The notes beneath the pieces are model-generated. The model had not been told where the DNA came from. It saw only the letters and a list, made by a program, of their open reading frames with translations, and searched no databases. A program made the position numbers and the translations under genes. Of a stretch of DNA of 64,000 bases, positions 28,252 through 37,994 are shown one piece after another (within the stretch, counting starts at the first letter, position 1; each line of letters opens with the position of its first letter). The stretch comes from Nitrosospira multiformis (lineage in GTDB: Bacteria > Pseudomonadota > Gammaproteobacteria > Burkholderiales > Nitrosomonadaceae): the NCBI GenBank assembly GCA_017306155.1, contig JAFKJB010000015.1, positions 48,746 to 112,745 on the forward strand. Direction: 5' to 3'.

Positions 28252-28269
28252 CGGACTCTCCCGAGTCCG
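28252..28269 (+). other. small hairpin upstream of fdxA
   Basis: CGGACTC (28252-28258) and GAGTCCG (28263-28269) with a TCCC loop. It has no T-run, so it is not a typical terminator. It could end the glgC-GH57 transcript weakly or lie in the fdxA leader. Confidence 0.2.
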
Positions 28270-28413
28270 ACACGGCCCAGTGGCAGAGCAGGGTGACGCC
28301 AAGGGGCCTTAAACCCATGATTGCAGTATGGTTCGGAGTCATGGGGCTATAGTGATGTTCATAAAATTTCTGGTAAAATTGCAGATTCTCCAAGAGCTCA
28401 GCAAGGATCTGTC

Positions 28414-28737
28414 ATGACTTATGTGGTAACTGAAAGTTGTATCAAATGCAAATACACGGATTGCGTGGACGTGTGTCCAGTGGATTGCTTTCGGGAGGGG
28501 CCCAATTTTCTGGTGATTGATCCTGACGAGTGCATCGATTGCACTTTGTGCGTGGCTGAGTGTCCGGTAGAGGCTATTTACTCTGAAGACGATGTGCCGG
28601 GAACTCAGCAACATTTCATCGCGCTCAATGCTGAATTATCAAAATCCTGGAAACCTATCATCGAGAAAAAGGATGCGCCGCCTGATGCCGACGATTGGGC
28701 AAAAGTGACGGAAAAACTGGAAAAGCTGGAACGCTGA
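28414..28737 (+). CDS. fdxA: ferredoxin FdxA (7Fe-8S type)
   Basis: A 107-residue soluble electron carrier. The N-terminal cluster region [20 protein letters not shown] is followed by CPVDCF, and a second motif [12 protein letters not shown] binds the 4Fe-4S cluster. The disturbed spacing of the first set is typical of a 3Fe-4S site. The C-terminal ~40 residues are the usual charged FdxA tail. ATG at 28414 matches the family start; the frame opens upstream at 28321 without support. The redox partner is unknown. Confidence 0.94.
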   Translation: MTYVVTESCIKCKYTDCVDVCPVDCFREGPNFLVIDPDECIDCTLCVAECPVEAIYSEDDVPGTQQHFIALNAELSKSWKPIIEKKDAPPDADDWAKVTEKLEKLER

Positions 28738-28762
28738 TTCTATAGCGGTGGCTTGCCGCGGC

Positions 28763-31555
28763 ATGTCTGCCATTCCTCATTCCCTACAAATTTCTTTCCC
28801 CGAAGTTGTTGTAAACCGTATCGCCGGATTGAAAGCCGGCGATACGGTTGTGACTCCCAATCGGCGGCTCGCCGCCACCCTCAAGCACGAGTTCGACCGA
28901 ATCCAGGCAGCGCAAGGAATTTCTGCCTGGGTTTCAGCCGACATTCTGCCAGCTTCCGCATTTATCGAACGCATTTACGAAGATGGGCTTTATTCCACGC
29001 ATGCGTCCCATCTCCCCCAACTGCTTACAGCTGCACAGGAGCAGCTCTTGTGGGAGGAGGCTATCGCCCGATCGGCGGGTGCTCCCGTCTTGCTCTCCGT
29101 GGCAGAAACTGCACGGTTGGCCCGAGAGGCGTGGGTGCTTGCCCATGAATGGCAGTTGATCCCCCGGCTCGGGAAATTCGTGCTGAACGAAGATTGCAGG
29201 GCATTCAGCGCCTGGTCGCGTCACTATGAAAATGTCACCCGCAAGGCTCGCCAGATCGACCGTGCACGTCTTTGCACGCTTGTAACCGGCTTGTGCGGTT
29301 CTCCAGGCATCGCAGTGCCGCAACGCCTGATTTGTTATGGTTTCGACAGCGTTACGCCGCAGTGGGCTGCGTTACTGGCAAAGCTTGAGGAAGCGGGCTG
29401 TGAGGTTGATGAGGTGAGAGAAGCCACTCCGCCCGTGCAGCGGTCCGAAATATCGCACTCCCCAAACCGGCCTGTGCACCGGCTGGAATGCGAGGTCAGC
29501 AATGATGAGATTTATCGTGCCGCAGTGTGGGCACGGACCCGAATCGAGAGAGATGGCGTCGCTCGCGTCGGCATAGTGGTTCCGCAGCTTTCGGAGTATC
29601 GGAGCAGCCTCGTACGGATCTTCAGTTCCGTGATGGAACCGGATGTTCGTCAGGCTCTTCCCGGCGCGCCACGACACATGCCATTCAACATATCCCTGGG
29701 TATTGCGCTGGGTTCGTATCCGCTGGTACATGCGGCGTTCCTTGTACTTGAGCTCATCCAGGGAGAAATCGAGTTCGAGCGTGCAAGCCTCTTGTTACGA
29801 TCCCCCTTCCTGGCCGGGGCGGAAGCCGAAATGCTTCCTCGTGCGCAGCTTGATGCAAGGTTGGGCAAGCATGCCGAGCCTGTAATCACACTTGATCGCC
29901 TGCTTGGACTGGTAAAGCGTGAAAAGAACGCAGGCTGTCCAGTTCTGGTGAAGCTTTTGTCGGCCTGCGAAAAGTTCTGCAAAAAAATGTCGACGGACAT
30001 GCAGCGTCCTTCCGCGCTGGCGAGAGCAATTTCCGATATCCTGCGGTTCGTCGGGTTTCCGGGTGAAAGAACTCCTGACTCTTCAGAGTATCAGACGCTC
30101 AAAAAATGGCAGGACGTCCTGTCGGGCTTTGCCCTTCTTGATAACGTTACCGCCGGCATGAGCTATCGACAAGCCGTCTCACGCCTGCGCGGAATGGCTG
30201 CCGATACCTTGTTTCAACCGGAGACGCCGGATGTTCCCATCCAGATACTCGGTGTCTTTGAAGCCGCTGGAATGATGTTCGATCATCTCTGGGTGATGGG
30301 GTTGTCGGATGAGGCCTGGCCGCCGCAGCCACGCCCGAATCCGTTCCTGCCGATTGAATTGCAGCGCGCCCAAAGGCTGCCCCTGGGCTCGCCCGCAGCC
30401 ACTCTCGAACTGGCGTCCCGTTTTACGGATGGATGGCTGGCCGCATCGCAGGAAGTTATTCTGAGCCACGCCCGTCATATCGGGAGCAGCGATACGCGCG
30501 AGCTTGCGCCGAGTCCGTTGATCGCTCATATTGCTGCCAGCGACATCGGGTTTCCGGGTCTGCTTCCCGAATATGTGAAACATCGCGATCTGATCCATCA
30601 GGGACGCCGACTTGAGCGAATAAAGGACGATCCGGCGCCCGGGGTAGTTCATGGCAAAGGAGATGGCAGGGCCCGCGGTGGCGTGGCGGTGATAAAAGAC
30701 CAGGCCGCCTGTCCATTCCGCGCGTTGGCGCTACATCGTTTGCAGGCGGAAGGCTTGAAGACGCCTCATTCTGGATTGGATGCGGCAGAGCGCGGCTCGC
30801 TGATTCACGAGATGCTTGCCCAGGTATGGGGGCGGATCAGGGACAAAAGTGCACTGGATGCCCTGGCTGAGGACGAGTTGAAAACGTTGCTGACCAGTGC
30901 TGCGGGAGAGGTCATTGCACGCATGAGCGTCAGGCGCCCGTATACCTTGTCAGAACGTCTTGCCCGGATAGAGCAACGGCGGCTGATAAGATTGGCCCGG
31001 GAATGGCTCGAGGAAGAGAGAAAGCGAAGCGATTTCACTGTAATTTCCACCGAGGCCAAAAGGAGCATCGAAATCGCCGGGCTCGCCTTGAGCACGCGGC
31101 TGGATCGTGTGGATGAACTCGCCGACGGCCGCCGGATTGTCATCGACTACAAAACACGAGCGCCTTCCGTGAACGCGATGCTGGGCGAGCGCCCGGACGA
31201 GCCTCAACTGCCGCTCTATCTTGTGGCCGCTGAGGCAGAAGCTGCCGCCATTGCCTTCGCACAAATCAGAACCGGGGAAATGGGGTATACCGCGCTTGCC
31301 CGCGACAATGATCTTTTGCCCGGCGTAAAAGGGTTTGCGGAATCACGCCATATCGATCGATATGACTCATGGGAAGCACTTGTCGCAGCATGGTCTGATG
31401 CTCTTGCAGGCGTCGCTGCCGATTTTTCCAGCGGTCATTCGCAAGTCGACCCCAAGAAATATCCACAGACCTGCCGCACATGCGATGTTCGTCCCTTATG
31501 CCGTATTTACGAGCGCGCAGCCATGGACGTCACCGGGCAAGGGGAGGAAGAATGA
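28763..31555 (+). CDS. AddB-like PD-(D/E)XK nuclease, putative DNA repair protein
   Basis: A 930-residue protein resembling the probable DNA repair protein family that pairs with UvrD-like helicases in Betaproteobacteria. The N-terminal two thirds look like an inactivated helicase: there is no Walker A motif, yet a conserved helicase-like DHLWVMGLSDEAWPP is present. The C-terminus is a RecB-type nuclease with RRIVIDYKTRAPS and QLPLYLVAAEAEA. Cysteines in CRTCDVRPLCRIY may bind an Fe-S cluster, as in AddB. Its stop overlaps the helicase gene in ATGA. Double-strand break end processing is the expected role. Confidence 0.82.
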   Translation: MSAIPHSLQISFPEVVVNRIAGLKAGDTVVTPNRRLAATLKHEFDRIQAAQGISAWVSADILPASAFIERIYEDGLYSTHASHLPQLLTAAQEQLLWEEAIARSAGAPVLLSVAETARLAREAWVLAHEWQLIPRLGKFVLNEDCRAFSAWSRHYENVTRKARQIDRARLCTLVTGLCGSPGIAVPQRLICYGFDSVTPQWAALLAKLEEAGCEVDEVREATPPVQRSEISHSPNRPVHRLECEVSNDEIYRAAVWARTRIERDGVARVGIVVPQLSEYRSSLVRIFSSVMEPDVRQALPGAPRHMPFNISLGIALGSYPLVHAAFLVLELIQGEIEFERASLLLRSPFLAGAEAEMLPRAQLDARLGKHAEPVITLDRLLGLVKREKNAGCPVLVKLLSACEKFCKKMSTDMQRPSALARAISDILRFVGFPGERTPDSSEYQTLKKWQDVLSGFALLDNVTAGMSYRQAVSRLRGMAADTLFQPETPDVPIQILGVFEAAGMMFDHLWVMGLSDEAWPPQPRPNPFLPIELQRAQRLPLGSPAATLELASRFTDGWLAASQEVILSHARHIGSSDTRELAPSPLIAHIAASDIGFPGLLPEYVKHRDLIHQGRRLERIKDDPAPGVVHGKGDGRARGGVAVIKDQAACPFRALALHRLQAEGLKTPHSGLDAAERGSLIHEMLAQVWGRIRDKSALDALAEDELKTLLTSAAGEVIARMSVRRPYTLSERLARIEQRRLIRLAREWLEEERKRSDFTVISTEAKRSIEIAGLALSTRLDRVDELADGRRIVIDYKTRAPSVNAMLGERPDEPQLPLYLVAAEAEAAAIAFAQIRTGEMGYTALARDNDLLPGVKGFAESRHIDRYDSWEALVAAWSDALAGVAADFSSGHSQVDPKKYPQTCRTCDVRPLCRIYERAAMDVTGQGEEE

Positions 31556-34500
31556 GTAATGGGCTCCCGCTGCAGCAGAATGCATTGAGCGTTCCGCCGG
31601 ATGAGGCGGAACGGCGCCGGGTTCTCGATCCCGCATGCTCATTCATTGTGCAGGCCCCGGCCGGGTCCGGTAAAACCGGGCTTCTGATTCAACGCTATCT
31701 CAAGCTGCTGGCCTGCGTCGAAGAACCCGAGGAGGTGGTGGCGATCACGTTCACGCGCAAAGCGGCTGCCGAGATGCGCCAGCGGCTGATGGCTGCGCTG
31801 ACATCCGCCCAGAAGGCGGCCCATTCATCCGGAGCCCCGGAAACCCGGCAGGAAAGTGAACATGAAAAAACAACCCGGGCACTGGCGCATGCGGTGCTGC
31901 GGCGTGATGCGGAGGCGCGCTGGCGCCTTGCTGATCATCCTGCGCGGCTGCGCATCCAAACATTCGATTCGCTGTGCGCATCCCTTACCCGGCAGATGCC
32001 AGTACTCTCCGGGTTCGGAGGGCAGCCGGAAACGGTGGATGACGCCTCCGATCTATATCTTGAGGCAGCGCGCGCCACTCTTGATCTGCTCGACGGCGAG
32101 GACGCGGTGGCCGATGATGTCGAGTGTTTGCTGGAGTACCTCGATAACGATATCGGACATATAGAAAAACTGCTTGTAGAAATACTGGCCCTTCGGGACC
32201 ACTGGTTGCGGCATGTTCATGCCCGGGAGCGACACGACCTGGAAGCGGCATTGAGAAATGCACGCCGGCAGGCATTGCGACACTTGCGCGCATTGTGGGA
32301 CTTCCATCCTTCTGCCATGCAGGATGAACTGATCATGCTGGCCAGATATACGGGCAGCAATCTGGCCAGCGGCACCAGTACATCGGTTGAATACGAGCGG
32401 CTCAGCGCGCTTGTCGCCCTGCCTGGTTGTGAGGAGCAGGATGTTTCCTGTTGGTGCGCCATTTCGGAATTGCTCCTCACGAAAGGAGGAGATTGGCGCA
32501 AGCAGCATACCGTGAGGGAGGGTTTTCCATCTGGCGCATCGGGTACCAAAGCCGAAAAAGAGATTGCAAAGTCCTGGAAAGACCGGGCGTTACAGCTGAT
32601 TTCCCGGTTGGCAGCAAATGATGATGGTTCGCTTCGCCAGTCGCTCCGCGACATTCGCCTGCTGCCGCCACCTGCTTATACCGAGGAGCAGTGGAAAATA
32701 CTCGGTTCGATTACCCGGCTGCTACCCTATGCTGTTGCACAGCTGAAGCTCGTATTTCAGTTGCATGACCAGGTGGATTTTACCGAAGTGGCGCAGGCAG
32801 CGTTGCGCGCCCTGGGTGACCCCGACGCGCCGACAGATCTTGCGCTCGCACTCGACTATCGCATTCGGCATTTATTGATAGATGAGTTTCAGGATACTTC
32901 GATCAGTCAGTATGATCTGGTTACAAAACTGACAACAGGATGGGAGCCAGGAGACGGACGCAGCATGTTCGTGGTGGGCGACCCGATGCAATCCATCTAT
33001 CGCTTCCGTCAGGCTGAGGTTGGACTGTTCCTGCGTGCCCGCGCTACCGGATTTGGAAACGTGACACTCAGTCCGGTTTCGCTCTCCGCGAATTTCCGAT
33101 CACAACGCGGTATCGTGGACTGGGTTAATGCGACGTTCGCAAATGTCATGCCGCAGCGTGAGAATATTTCAACGGGTTCGGTACGCTACTCGCCCTCGGT
33201 TGCTGTGCACACGGCGTTGCCAGGCGTTGCTGTCACTGTGCATCCATTCTTCAACGACGATCATGGGGGCGAGGGAGCGAAAGTGGTGCAGATTGTCGCG
33301 TGCGCGCAGCGTGATGAGAACTGCTCCACCACTGCCATTCTGGTTCGAAATCGCAGCCATCTGGCGGAAATCCTGCCTCGGCTCAAAAAAGCCGGATTAC
33401 GTTTCCGCGCGATCGAAATCGAGGGACTGGGCCGGCAGCCCGTAGTGCAGGATCTATTGGTCCTCACCCGTGCGCTGATGCATCCGGCGGACCGACTGGC
33501 ATGGCTTGCGCTGTTGAGATCTCCATGGTGCGGGCTTACGCTGGCAGACCTCTATACGCTTGTGTCGGCTGCTCCTGGTCAATCTGATGAGGCAGGCGAC
33601 CCCGATACCGTGCAAGCGAGAGAGGAAAACGCCGCGCCCGGCGCCGGCACCGTGTGGGAATGGCTTCAGGATGAGGATCATATCGCTTCTGTTTCGGCTG
33701 ATGCCTATGAACGGCTGCTGCGGGTGCGCCAAGTATTGAGGGCGTGCATGGCCAATCGGGAGCGGCAATCCCTGCGGACAACGGTTGAAGCTGCCTGGCT
33801 GGCACTGGGAGGGGCGGCGTGCCTCGAAGATGAGACAGGACTGGAAGACGCTTCAGCCTACCTTGATTATCTTGAATCGCATGAGGAAGCGGAAAGCATT
33901 CGCAGTCTTGCGGCATTGGAGGAAGGACTGGCTGGCCTTTCCGCCTTGCCCGATGCGAAAGCGGACGATAGCCTGCAAATCATGACCATCCACAAGGCCA
34001 AGGGACTGGAGTTCGATTGCGTGATTGTACCCGGCTTGGGCCGCTTGTCGCGCAGCGATGACAAGAAATTATTCATGTGGATGGAGCATTTGCGCGATGC
34101 ATGGCCGGAAACGGAAGAGGAAGAGGCAAGCAGCGTGAGGAATGATCTGTTGCTCGCACCCATCCAGGAAGCCGGTTCCGGAGGTGATCCAGTCTATTCG
34201 TGGATCGAGAAGCTCGATGACGAGAAGGAACATCTGGAGGATGGACGGTTGCTCTATGTGGCCACAACACGCGCCAGAAAGCGCCTGCATCTTCTTGGCA
34301 GTACTGGTGTTATCAGCGGCAATGAGGGCGGGGTTGAACTCAAGCCTCCACCAGCGAAGACTTTGCTAAGCAAAATCTGGCCTGCGGTCGAATCCTTTTA
34401 TAGGGAGGCCACGGCAAAAGCGGCTTTTTCAGACCCCTCGCCATGCGGTGACGATAAAAAGCAGGAGGTGAGAGACAAGCCCGTGATCGATCAATCACTT

Positions 34501-35148
34501 CGCCGTCTGGTATCCGGCTGGGAGCTTCCACCCGCTACGCGCGCCCTAGAGTGGAAGGCAGGCCAGACTCCTTTGCCAATCCGGGGGGAGGTCGAATATT
34601 CCTGGGCTGGCGAGACAGCCCGGCTTGTCGGTAACATAGTCCATAAATGGCTGCAACGCATTGCCGAGGATGGGTTGGCTGACTGGAATGCCGCTCGAAT
34701 CACGGAGCTGCGGGATATCTTCCGGCGCCAATTAATTGCATGCGGCGCAATCAGCACGGGTAAGGATGATTCTGATGATGCCGTAAAAAGAGTGATGGCA
34801 GCGCTTACTCATGCGGTGAGCGAGCCGCGCGGACGCTGGCTGCTGGAACCGCAGCAGGAGGCGCGCAGCGAGTTGCGCATGACCGGTAACATTGCGGGCC
34901 GATACATGGATTTCGTGATAGATCGTACTTTTCTCGATGCGGAGGGTCAACGATGGGTCGTTGACTACAAGACAAGCAGTCATGAAGGCGCTGATGTGGA
35001 GAGTTTTCTCGATCGCGAGCAGGAGCGCTATCGCGATCAGCTGGATCGTTACGCTGCACTCATGCAGGCAGCGGAAGGACAGCCGGTAAGGCGAGGACTG
35101 TATTTTCCCCTGCTCAAGGGATGGCGAGAGTGGAGTGACGAGACTTGA
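31552..35148 (+). CDS. UvrD/RecB-family helicase-nuclease (AddA-like)
   Basis: A 1198-residue superfamily 1A helicase. Walker A is FIVQAPAGSGKTGLLIQRYL near residue 35. Further motifs are VVAITFTRKAAAEM, the DEXX box HLLIDEFQDTS, GDPMQSIYRFRQAE, LSANFRSQRGIVDW, MTIHKAKGLEFD and LLYVATTRARKRLHL. The C-terminus carries a nuclease site, WVVDYKTSS. This is the AddA arrangement. ATG at 31552 overlaps the upstream AddB-like gene by four bases; the longer frame is rejected. The two proteins probably form one complex for recombinational repair in place of RecBCD. Confidence 0.92.
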   Translation: MSNGLPLQQNALSVPPDEAERRRVLDPACSFIVQAPAGSGKTGLLIQRYLKLLACVEEPEEVVAITFTRKAAAEMRQRLMAALTSAQKAAHSSGAPETRQESEHEKTTRALAHAVLRRDAEARWRLADHPARLRIQTFDSLCASLTRQMPVLSGFGGQPETVDDASDLYLEAARATLDLLDGEDAVADDVECLLEYLDNDIGHIEKLLVEILALRDHWLRHVHARERHDLEAALRNARRQALRHLRALWDFHPSAMQDELIMLARYTGSNLASGTSTSVEYERLSALVALPGCEEQDVSCWCAISELLLTKGGDWRKQHTVREGFPSGASGTKAEKEIAKSWKDRALQLISRLAANDDGSLRQSLRDIRLLPPPAYTEEQWKILGSITRLLPYAVAQLKLVFQLHDQVDFTEVAQAALRALGDPDAPTDLALALDYRIRHLLIDEFQDTSISQYDLVTKLTTGWEPGDGRSMFVVGDPMQSIYRFRQAEVGLFLRARATGFGNVTLSPVSLSANFRSQRGIVDWVNATFANVMPQRENISTGSVRYSPSVAVHTALPGVAVTVHPFFNDDHGGEGAKVVQIVACAQRDENCSTTAILVRNRSHLAEILPRLKKAGLRFRAIEIEGLGRQPVVQDLLVLTRALMHPADRLAWLALLRSPWCGLTLADLYTLVSAAPGQSDEAGDPDTVQAREENAAPGAGTVWEWLQDEDHIASVSADAYERLLRVRQVLRACMANRERQSLRTTVEAAWLALGGAACLEDETGLEDASAYLDYLESHEEAESIRSLAALEEGLAGLSALPDAKADDSLQIMTIHKAKGLEFDCVIVPGLGRLSRSDDKKLFMWMEHLRDAWPETEEEEASSVRNDLLLAPIQEAGSGGDPVYSWIEKLDDEKEHLEDGRLLYVATTRARKRLHLLGSTGVISGNEGGVELKPPPAKTLLSKIWPAVESFYREATAKAAFSDPSPCGDDKKQEVRDKPVIDQSLRRLVSGWELPPATRALEWKAGQTPLPIRGEVEYSWAGETARLVGNIVHKWLQRIAEDGLADWNAARITELRDIFRRQLIACGAISTGKDDSDDAVKRVMAALTHAVSEPRGRWLLEPQQEARSELRMTGNIAGRYMDFVIDRTFLDAEGQRWVVDYKTSSHEGADVESFLDREQERYRDQLDRYAALMQAAEGQPVRRGLYFPLLKGWREWSDET

Positions 35149-35288
35149 AGGATGAAAAGTAGAACCGTACATTTATTTGCCGAGGTACTCCTGATATATC
35201 CCCGGTTATTATTGGCTATTCCGGCAACCCCTACGGCAAATGACCCGGCAGGGAATAAATCATTGGATTTTTATATGCAGGTGAATTT

Positions 35289-36380
35289 ATGCGCTTTTTG
35301 ATATATGCATTGGTTTTTTTTGCGCTGACGGGATGTGTGGCAACCTCGGTACCTCCTCCGGCCGCTGAGCCGCAGCCGGAGATCGAGGGAGAGAAGATTG
35401 AAGAGAGGGTCGAAGGAAAAATAGAAGAAAAGATCGAAGAAAAGATCGAAGGGAGGGTCGAAGAGGAGAGAAAAGAGGGGGTCGAAAATTTCATCGGTGA
35501 AATGGTCAAAAGACACGGCTTTGTCCAGGCTGAACTGGAGAATATTCTTGGGCAGGCGCAGTATCAGGAGGGAATTATCAAAGCGATTTCGCAGCCTGCT
35601 ACCGCAAGGCCGTGGTATGCATACCGGCCCGTCTTTGTCACGCCGAAGCGTATTGCTGCAGGCGTAGCCTTCTGGAACACAAATACCGCTGACCTGGAGC
35701 GTGCCCGCAGGAACTTCGGGATTCCCGAGGAGATCATCGCGGCCGTAATCGGTGTCGAAACTTTTTATGGGACGCAAAACGGCAAGCACCGGATACTCGA
35801 CTCCCTGACTACGCTTGCATTCAACTATCCCCGGCGCGCGGCCTTCTTTCGCGGCGAACTGGAGCAATATCTCCTAATGGGACGAAACCAGCAGGCTGAC
35901 CTCCTGAATATCAGGGGTTCTTACGCAGGGGCAATCGGAATTCCGCAATTCATGCCCAGCAGTTACCGGCGGTACGCGGTGGATTTCAATAATGATGGCA
36001 AGATCGATTTATCCGGGAGCGCGGCGGATGCAATCGGAAGCGTTGCCAATTACCTGAAGAGCCACGGATGGGAAGCAGGCCAATTGATAGCGGTCCCCGC
36101 AATGGTGAATGGCGAAAATTACCGTGAAGTTTTATATTCTGGACATCCTCCGCGCCACACCGTGACGGAGATTGGACAATGGGGTGTGGCGCCCCGCTGG
36201 CATGCTCCCGGCAGCAGGTTGGCCACGCTCGTGGAATTCGAGATGAAGAATGGAAAAGAGTTCTGGCTGGCTTTCAATAATTTCCACGTCATTACCCGCT
36301 ACAACCGCAGCGTAAATTATGCAATGTCGGTGTTGCAGCTGGCGGAAGAAATTCGGGCAGCGAGAGCTTCGAGTTTATAG
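35289..36380 (+). CDS. mltB: lytic murein transglycosylase B, lipoprotein with unusual charged linker
   Basis: A 363-residue outer-membrane lipoprotein. It has a short signal and lipobox (FFALTGC, Cys16), then a proline-rich stretch. A very unusual charged segment at about residues 31-66 is built of four-residue units such as KIEE-KIEE-KIEG-RVEE. The MltB domain then follows, with catalytic Glu in AVIGVETFYGTQNGKHR and GAIGIPQFMPSSYRRYAVDF. MltB cleaves glycan strands and leaves 1,6-anhydro ends. The repeat is visible in DNA as 12-base units (35379-35486). The ribosome-binding site is modest (CAGGTG). Confidence 0.92.
   Translation: MRFLIYALVFFALTGCVATSVPPPAAEPQPEIEGEKIEERVEGKIEEKIEEKIEGRVEEERKEGVENFIGEMVKRHGFVQAELENILGQAQYQEGIIKAISQPATARPWYAYRPVFVTPKRIAAGVAFWNTNTADLERARRNFGIPEEIIAAVIGVETFYGTQNGKHRILDSLTTLAFNYPRRAAFFRGELEQYLLMGRNQQADLLNIRGSYAGAIGIPQFMPSSYRRYAVDFNNDGKIDLSGSAADAIGSVANYLKSHGWEAGQLIAVPAMVNGENYREVLYSGHPPRHTVTEIGQWGVAPRWHAPGSRLATLVEFEMKNGKEFWLAFNNFHVITRYNRSVNYAMSVLQLAEEIRAARASSL
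35379..35486 (+). repeat. degenerate 12-base tandem repeat inside mltB
   Basis: Copies related to AAGATCGAAGAA follow each other and encode (K/R)(I/V)E(E/G) units. The segment is purine-rich and could expand or contract by slippage without changing frame, because the unit is a multiple of three. Confidence 0.7.
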
Positions 36381-36551
36381 CGGTAAGAATTCTCGTGCGA
36401 TTTCTTTTTTATGTTTTGCAAAGCCTTCTGTTTTCTCCAATATCCTTTGCCTGAAGGCCGTACAGAAGAATAAACTAGGCGAAATATTCAAATTCATGCC
36501 ATACAGCGGCTGTGATGAGAGGTTGAATCGATCGAACTATGAAAGCTTGCA

Positions 36552-37982
36552 GTGACCAGCCGGGATAAAAGGCACGCCAGTTCCGCCCATCCTCTTATGG
36601 ATGAGCACGTGGACGCAAGCAAGGCGCTGCGCGAGCGCCTGAAGGAAATCACCTGTCTCTACGAAATTCGCCGCGGCATGGGACCGGAATTGTCGGTGGA
36701 TAATGTCTGCCGGCAGATTTTCGAGCACCTGGTACCCGCGATGCAATTTCCGGAAATTGCTACCGCCATGATCGAGCTCGATGGCAGGCGCTTCGCTTCC
36801 GGAAATCACGGCGAGGGCCCTACGCATGAGCTGCAGGCGACGATTGACGTCAACACCACCCCCTGCGGCCGATTACGTGTCTTCTATCCGGAAGACAAGC
36901 CATTCCTGGTGCCGGAAGAACAGCGGCTCATCGACGCGATTGCGACTGATCTGGGAAGGTGGTTTGAGCGCAAACAGATCGATGAGGCGTTACGTGAGCG
37001 TCTGAAAGAAATTACCTGTCTGTACGAGATTCGCCATGGCATGGGAGTGGAATTATCTCTGGATAATGTCTGCCAGCAGATTTTCGAGCACCTGCTGCCC
37101 GCGATGCAATTTCCGGAAATTGCTACCGCCATGATCGAGCTCGAGGGCAGGCGTTTCACTTCCGAAAATCATGGTCAGGGTCCTACGCACGAGCTGAAAT
37201 CGAAGATTAGTGCCAACAACAACTCCCGCGGCCAGTTGCGTGTCTTCTATCCTGAAGACAAACCATTCCTGGTGCCGGAAGAGCAGCGTCTTATCGACGC
37301 GGTTGCGAGTGATCTGGAGGGATGGCTTGAGCGCAAACATCTCGAACAGACACTGGTTTCCATAACGGAAGAAAACCAGCGTTCGATCGGCCAGGATTTG
37401 CACGACAATCTCGGACAACAGATTGCGGCGATTGGTTATCAGGCCAGGGCGCTGCAGAAAAAAATGTCCTTATCGGGGAGCATGGAGGCGGCAACGCTCG
37501 CTGCTTCCATCGCCGCCCAGGCGCAGGTCGCTGTGATGCAATGCAAGCAGCTTGCGCAGGGGCTGCTTCCATTTGAACTGGAGGCCAATGGCCTGATAGC
37601 CGCGCTGCGGGCATTTGCATCGAGAATCGCGATCACTTATAAGATTACCTGTGATTTTATATGCAAAAAGGAAGTCGTTATCAAGGATAAGGATCTTGCG
37701 CTTAATATTTACCGGATTGTCCAGGAGGCTACCAATAACGCAATACGCCACGGCGGCGCACAACATGTGACAATTTCGCTGGGTTCTGAGGAAGAAACGC
37801 TGTGTCTGTCGATATGCGATGATGGCAGCGGCTTTGCCGGCTTTAATACAAAACATGGAGCGACGCCAGGAATGGGCATTAAAATCATGCAATATCGCGC
37901 CAGGCAGCTTGGCGCGACACTGGAATTCGTGTCGCATCCCGAAGGCGGGGTGGAAGTGCGGCTCGAAATGCGAATGATGTAG
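36552..37982 (+). CDS. cytoplasmic NarX/DesK-type histidine kinase with duplicated GAF-like sensor domains
   Basis: A 476-residue kinase without membrane helices. After ~24 residues come two near-identical sensor units of 121 residues each (residues 25-145 and 146-266). Each starts ALRERLKEITCLYEIR and contains IATAMIEL and LRVFYPEDKPFLVPEEQRLI; their fold looks GAF-like. A HisKA_3 domain follows (IGQDLHDNLGQQIAAIGYQ with the phosphorylated His), then an ATPase with NIYRIVQEATNNAIRHGG and CDDGSGF. The start GTG at 36552 is uncertain; ATG at 36600 is the alternative. The response regulator gene follows 12 bases later. Confidence 0.9.
   Translation: MTSRDKRHASSAHPLMDEHVDASKALRERLKEITCLYEIRRGMGPELSVDNVCRQIFEHLVPAMQFPEIATAMIELDGRRFASGNHGEGPTHELQATIDVNTTPCGRLRVFYPEDKPFLVPEEQRLIDAIATDLGRWFERKQIDEALRERLKEITCLYEIRHGMGVELSLDNVCQQIFEHLLPAMQFPEIATAMIELEGRRFTSENHGQGPTHELKSKISANNNSRGQLRVFYPEDKPFLVPEEQRLIDAVASDLEGWLERKHLEQTLVSITEENQRSIGQDLHDNLGQQIAAIGYQARALQKKMSLSGSMEAATLAASIAAQAQVAVMQCKQLAQGLLPFELEANGLIAALRAFASRIAITYKITCDFICKKEVVIKDKDLALNIYRIVQEATNNAIRHGGAQHVTISLGSEEETLCLSICDDGSGFAGFNTKHGATPGMGIKIMQYRARQLGATLEFVSHPEGGVEVRLEMRMM
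36624..37349 (+). repeat. tandem duplication of a 363-base coding unit
   Basis: Units 36624-36986 and 36987-37349 encode the two sensor domains of the kinase. Counted by hand, about three quarters of the residues are identical. DNA identity is high, with one run of more than 40 identical bases around 36735-36781 and 37098-37144. The differences cluster in one variable patch (unit residues ~71-81). Confidence 0.9.
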
Positions 37983-37994
37983 GAGTCTCCCGGT

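Noticed and set aside
35379-35486. Repeats in mltB considered as a CRISPR-like or minisatellite array
   Set aside because: Units are only 12 bases, degenerate, contiguous without spacers and in frame in a coding region.
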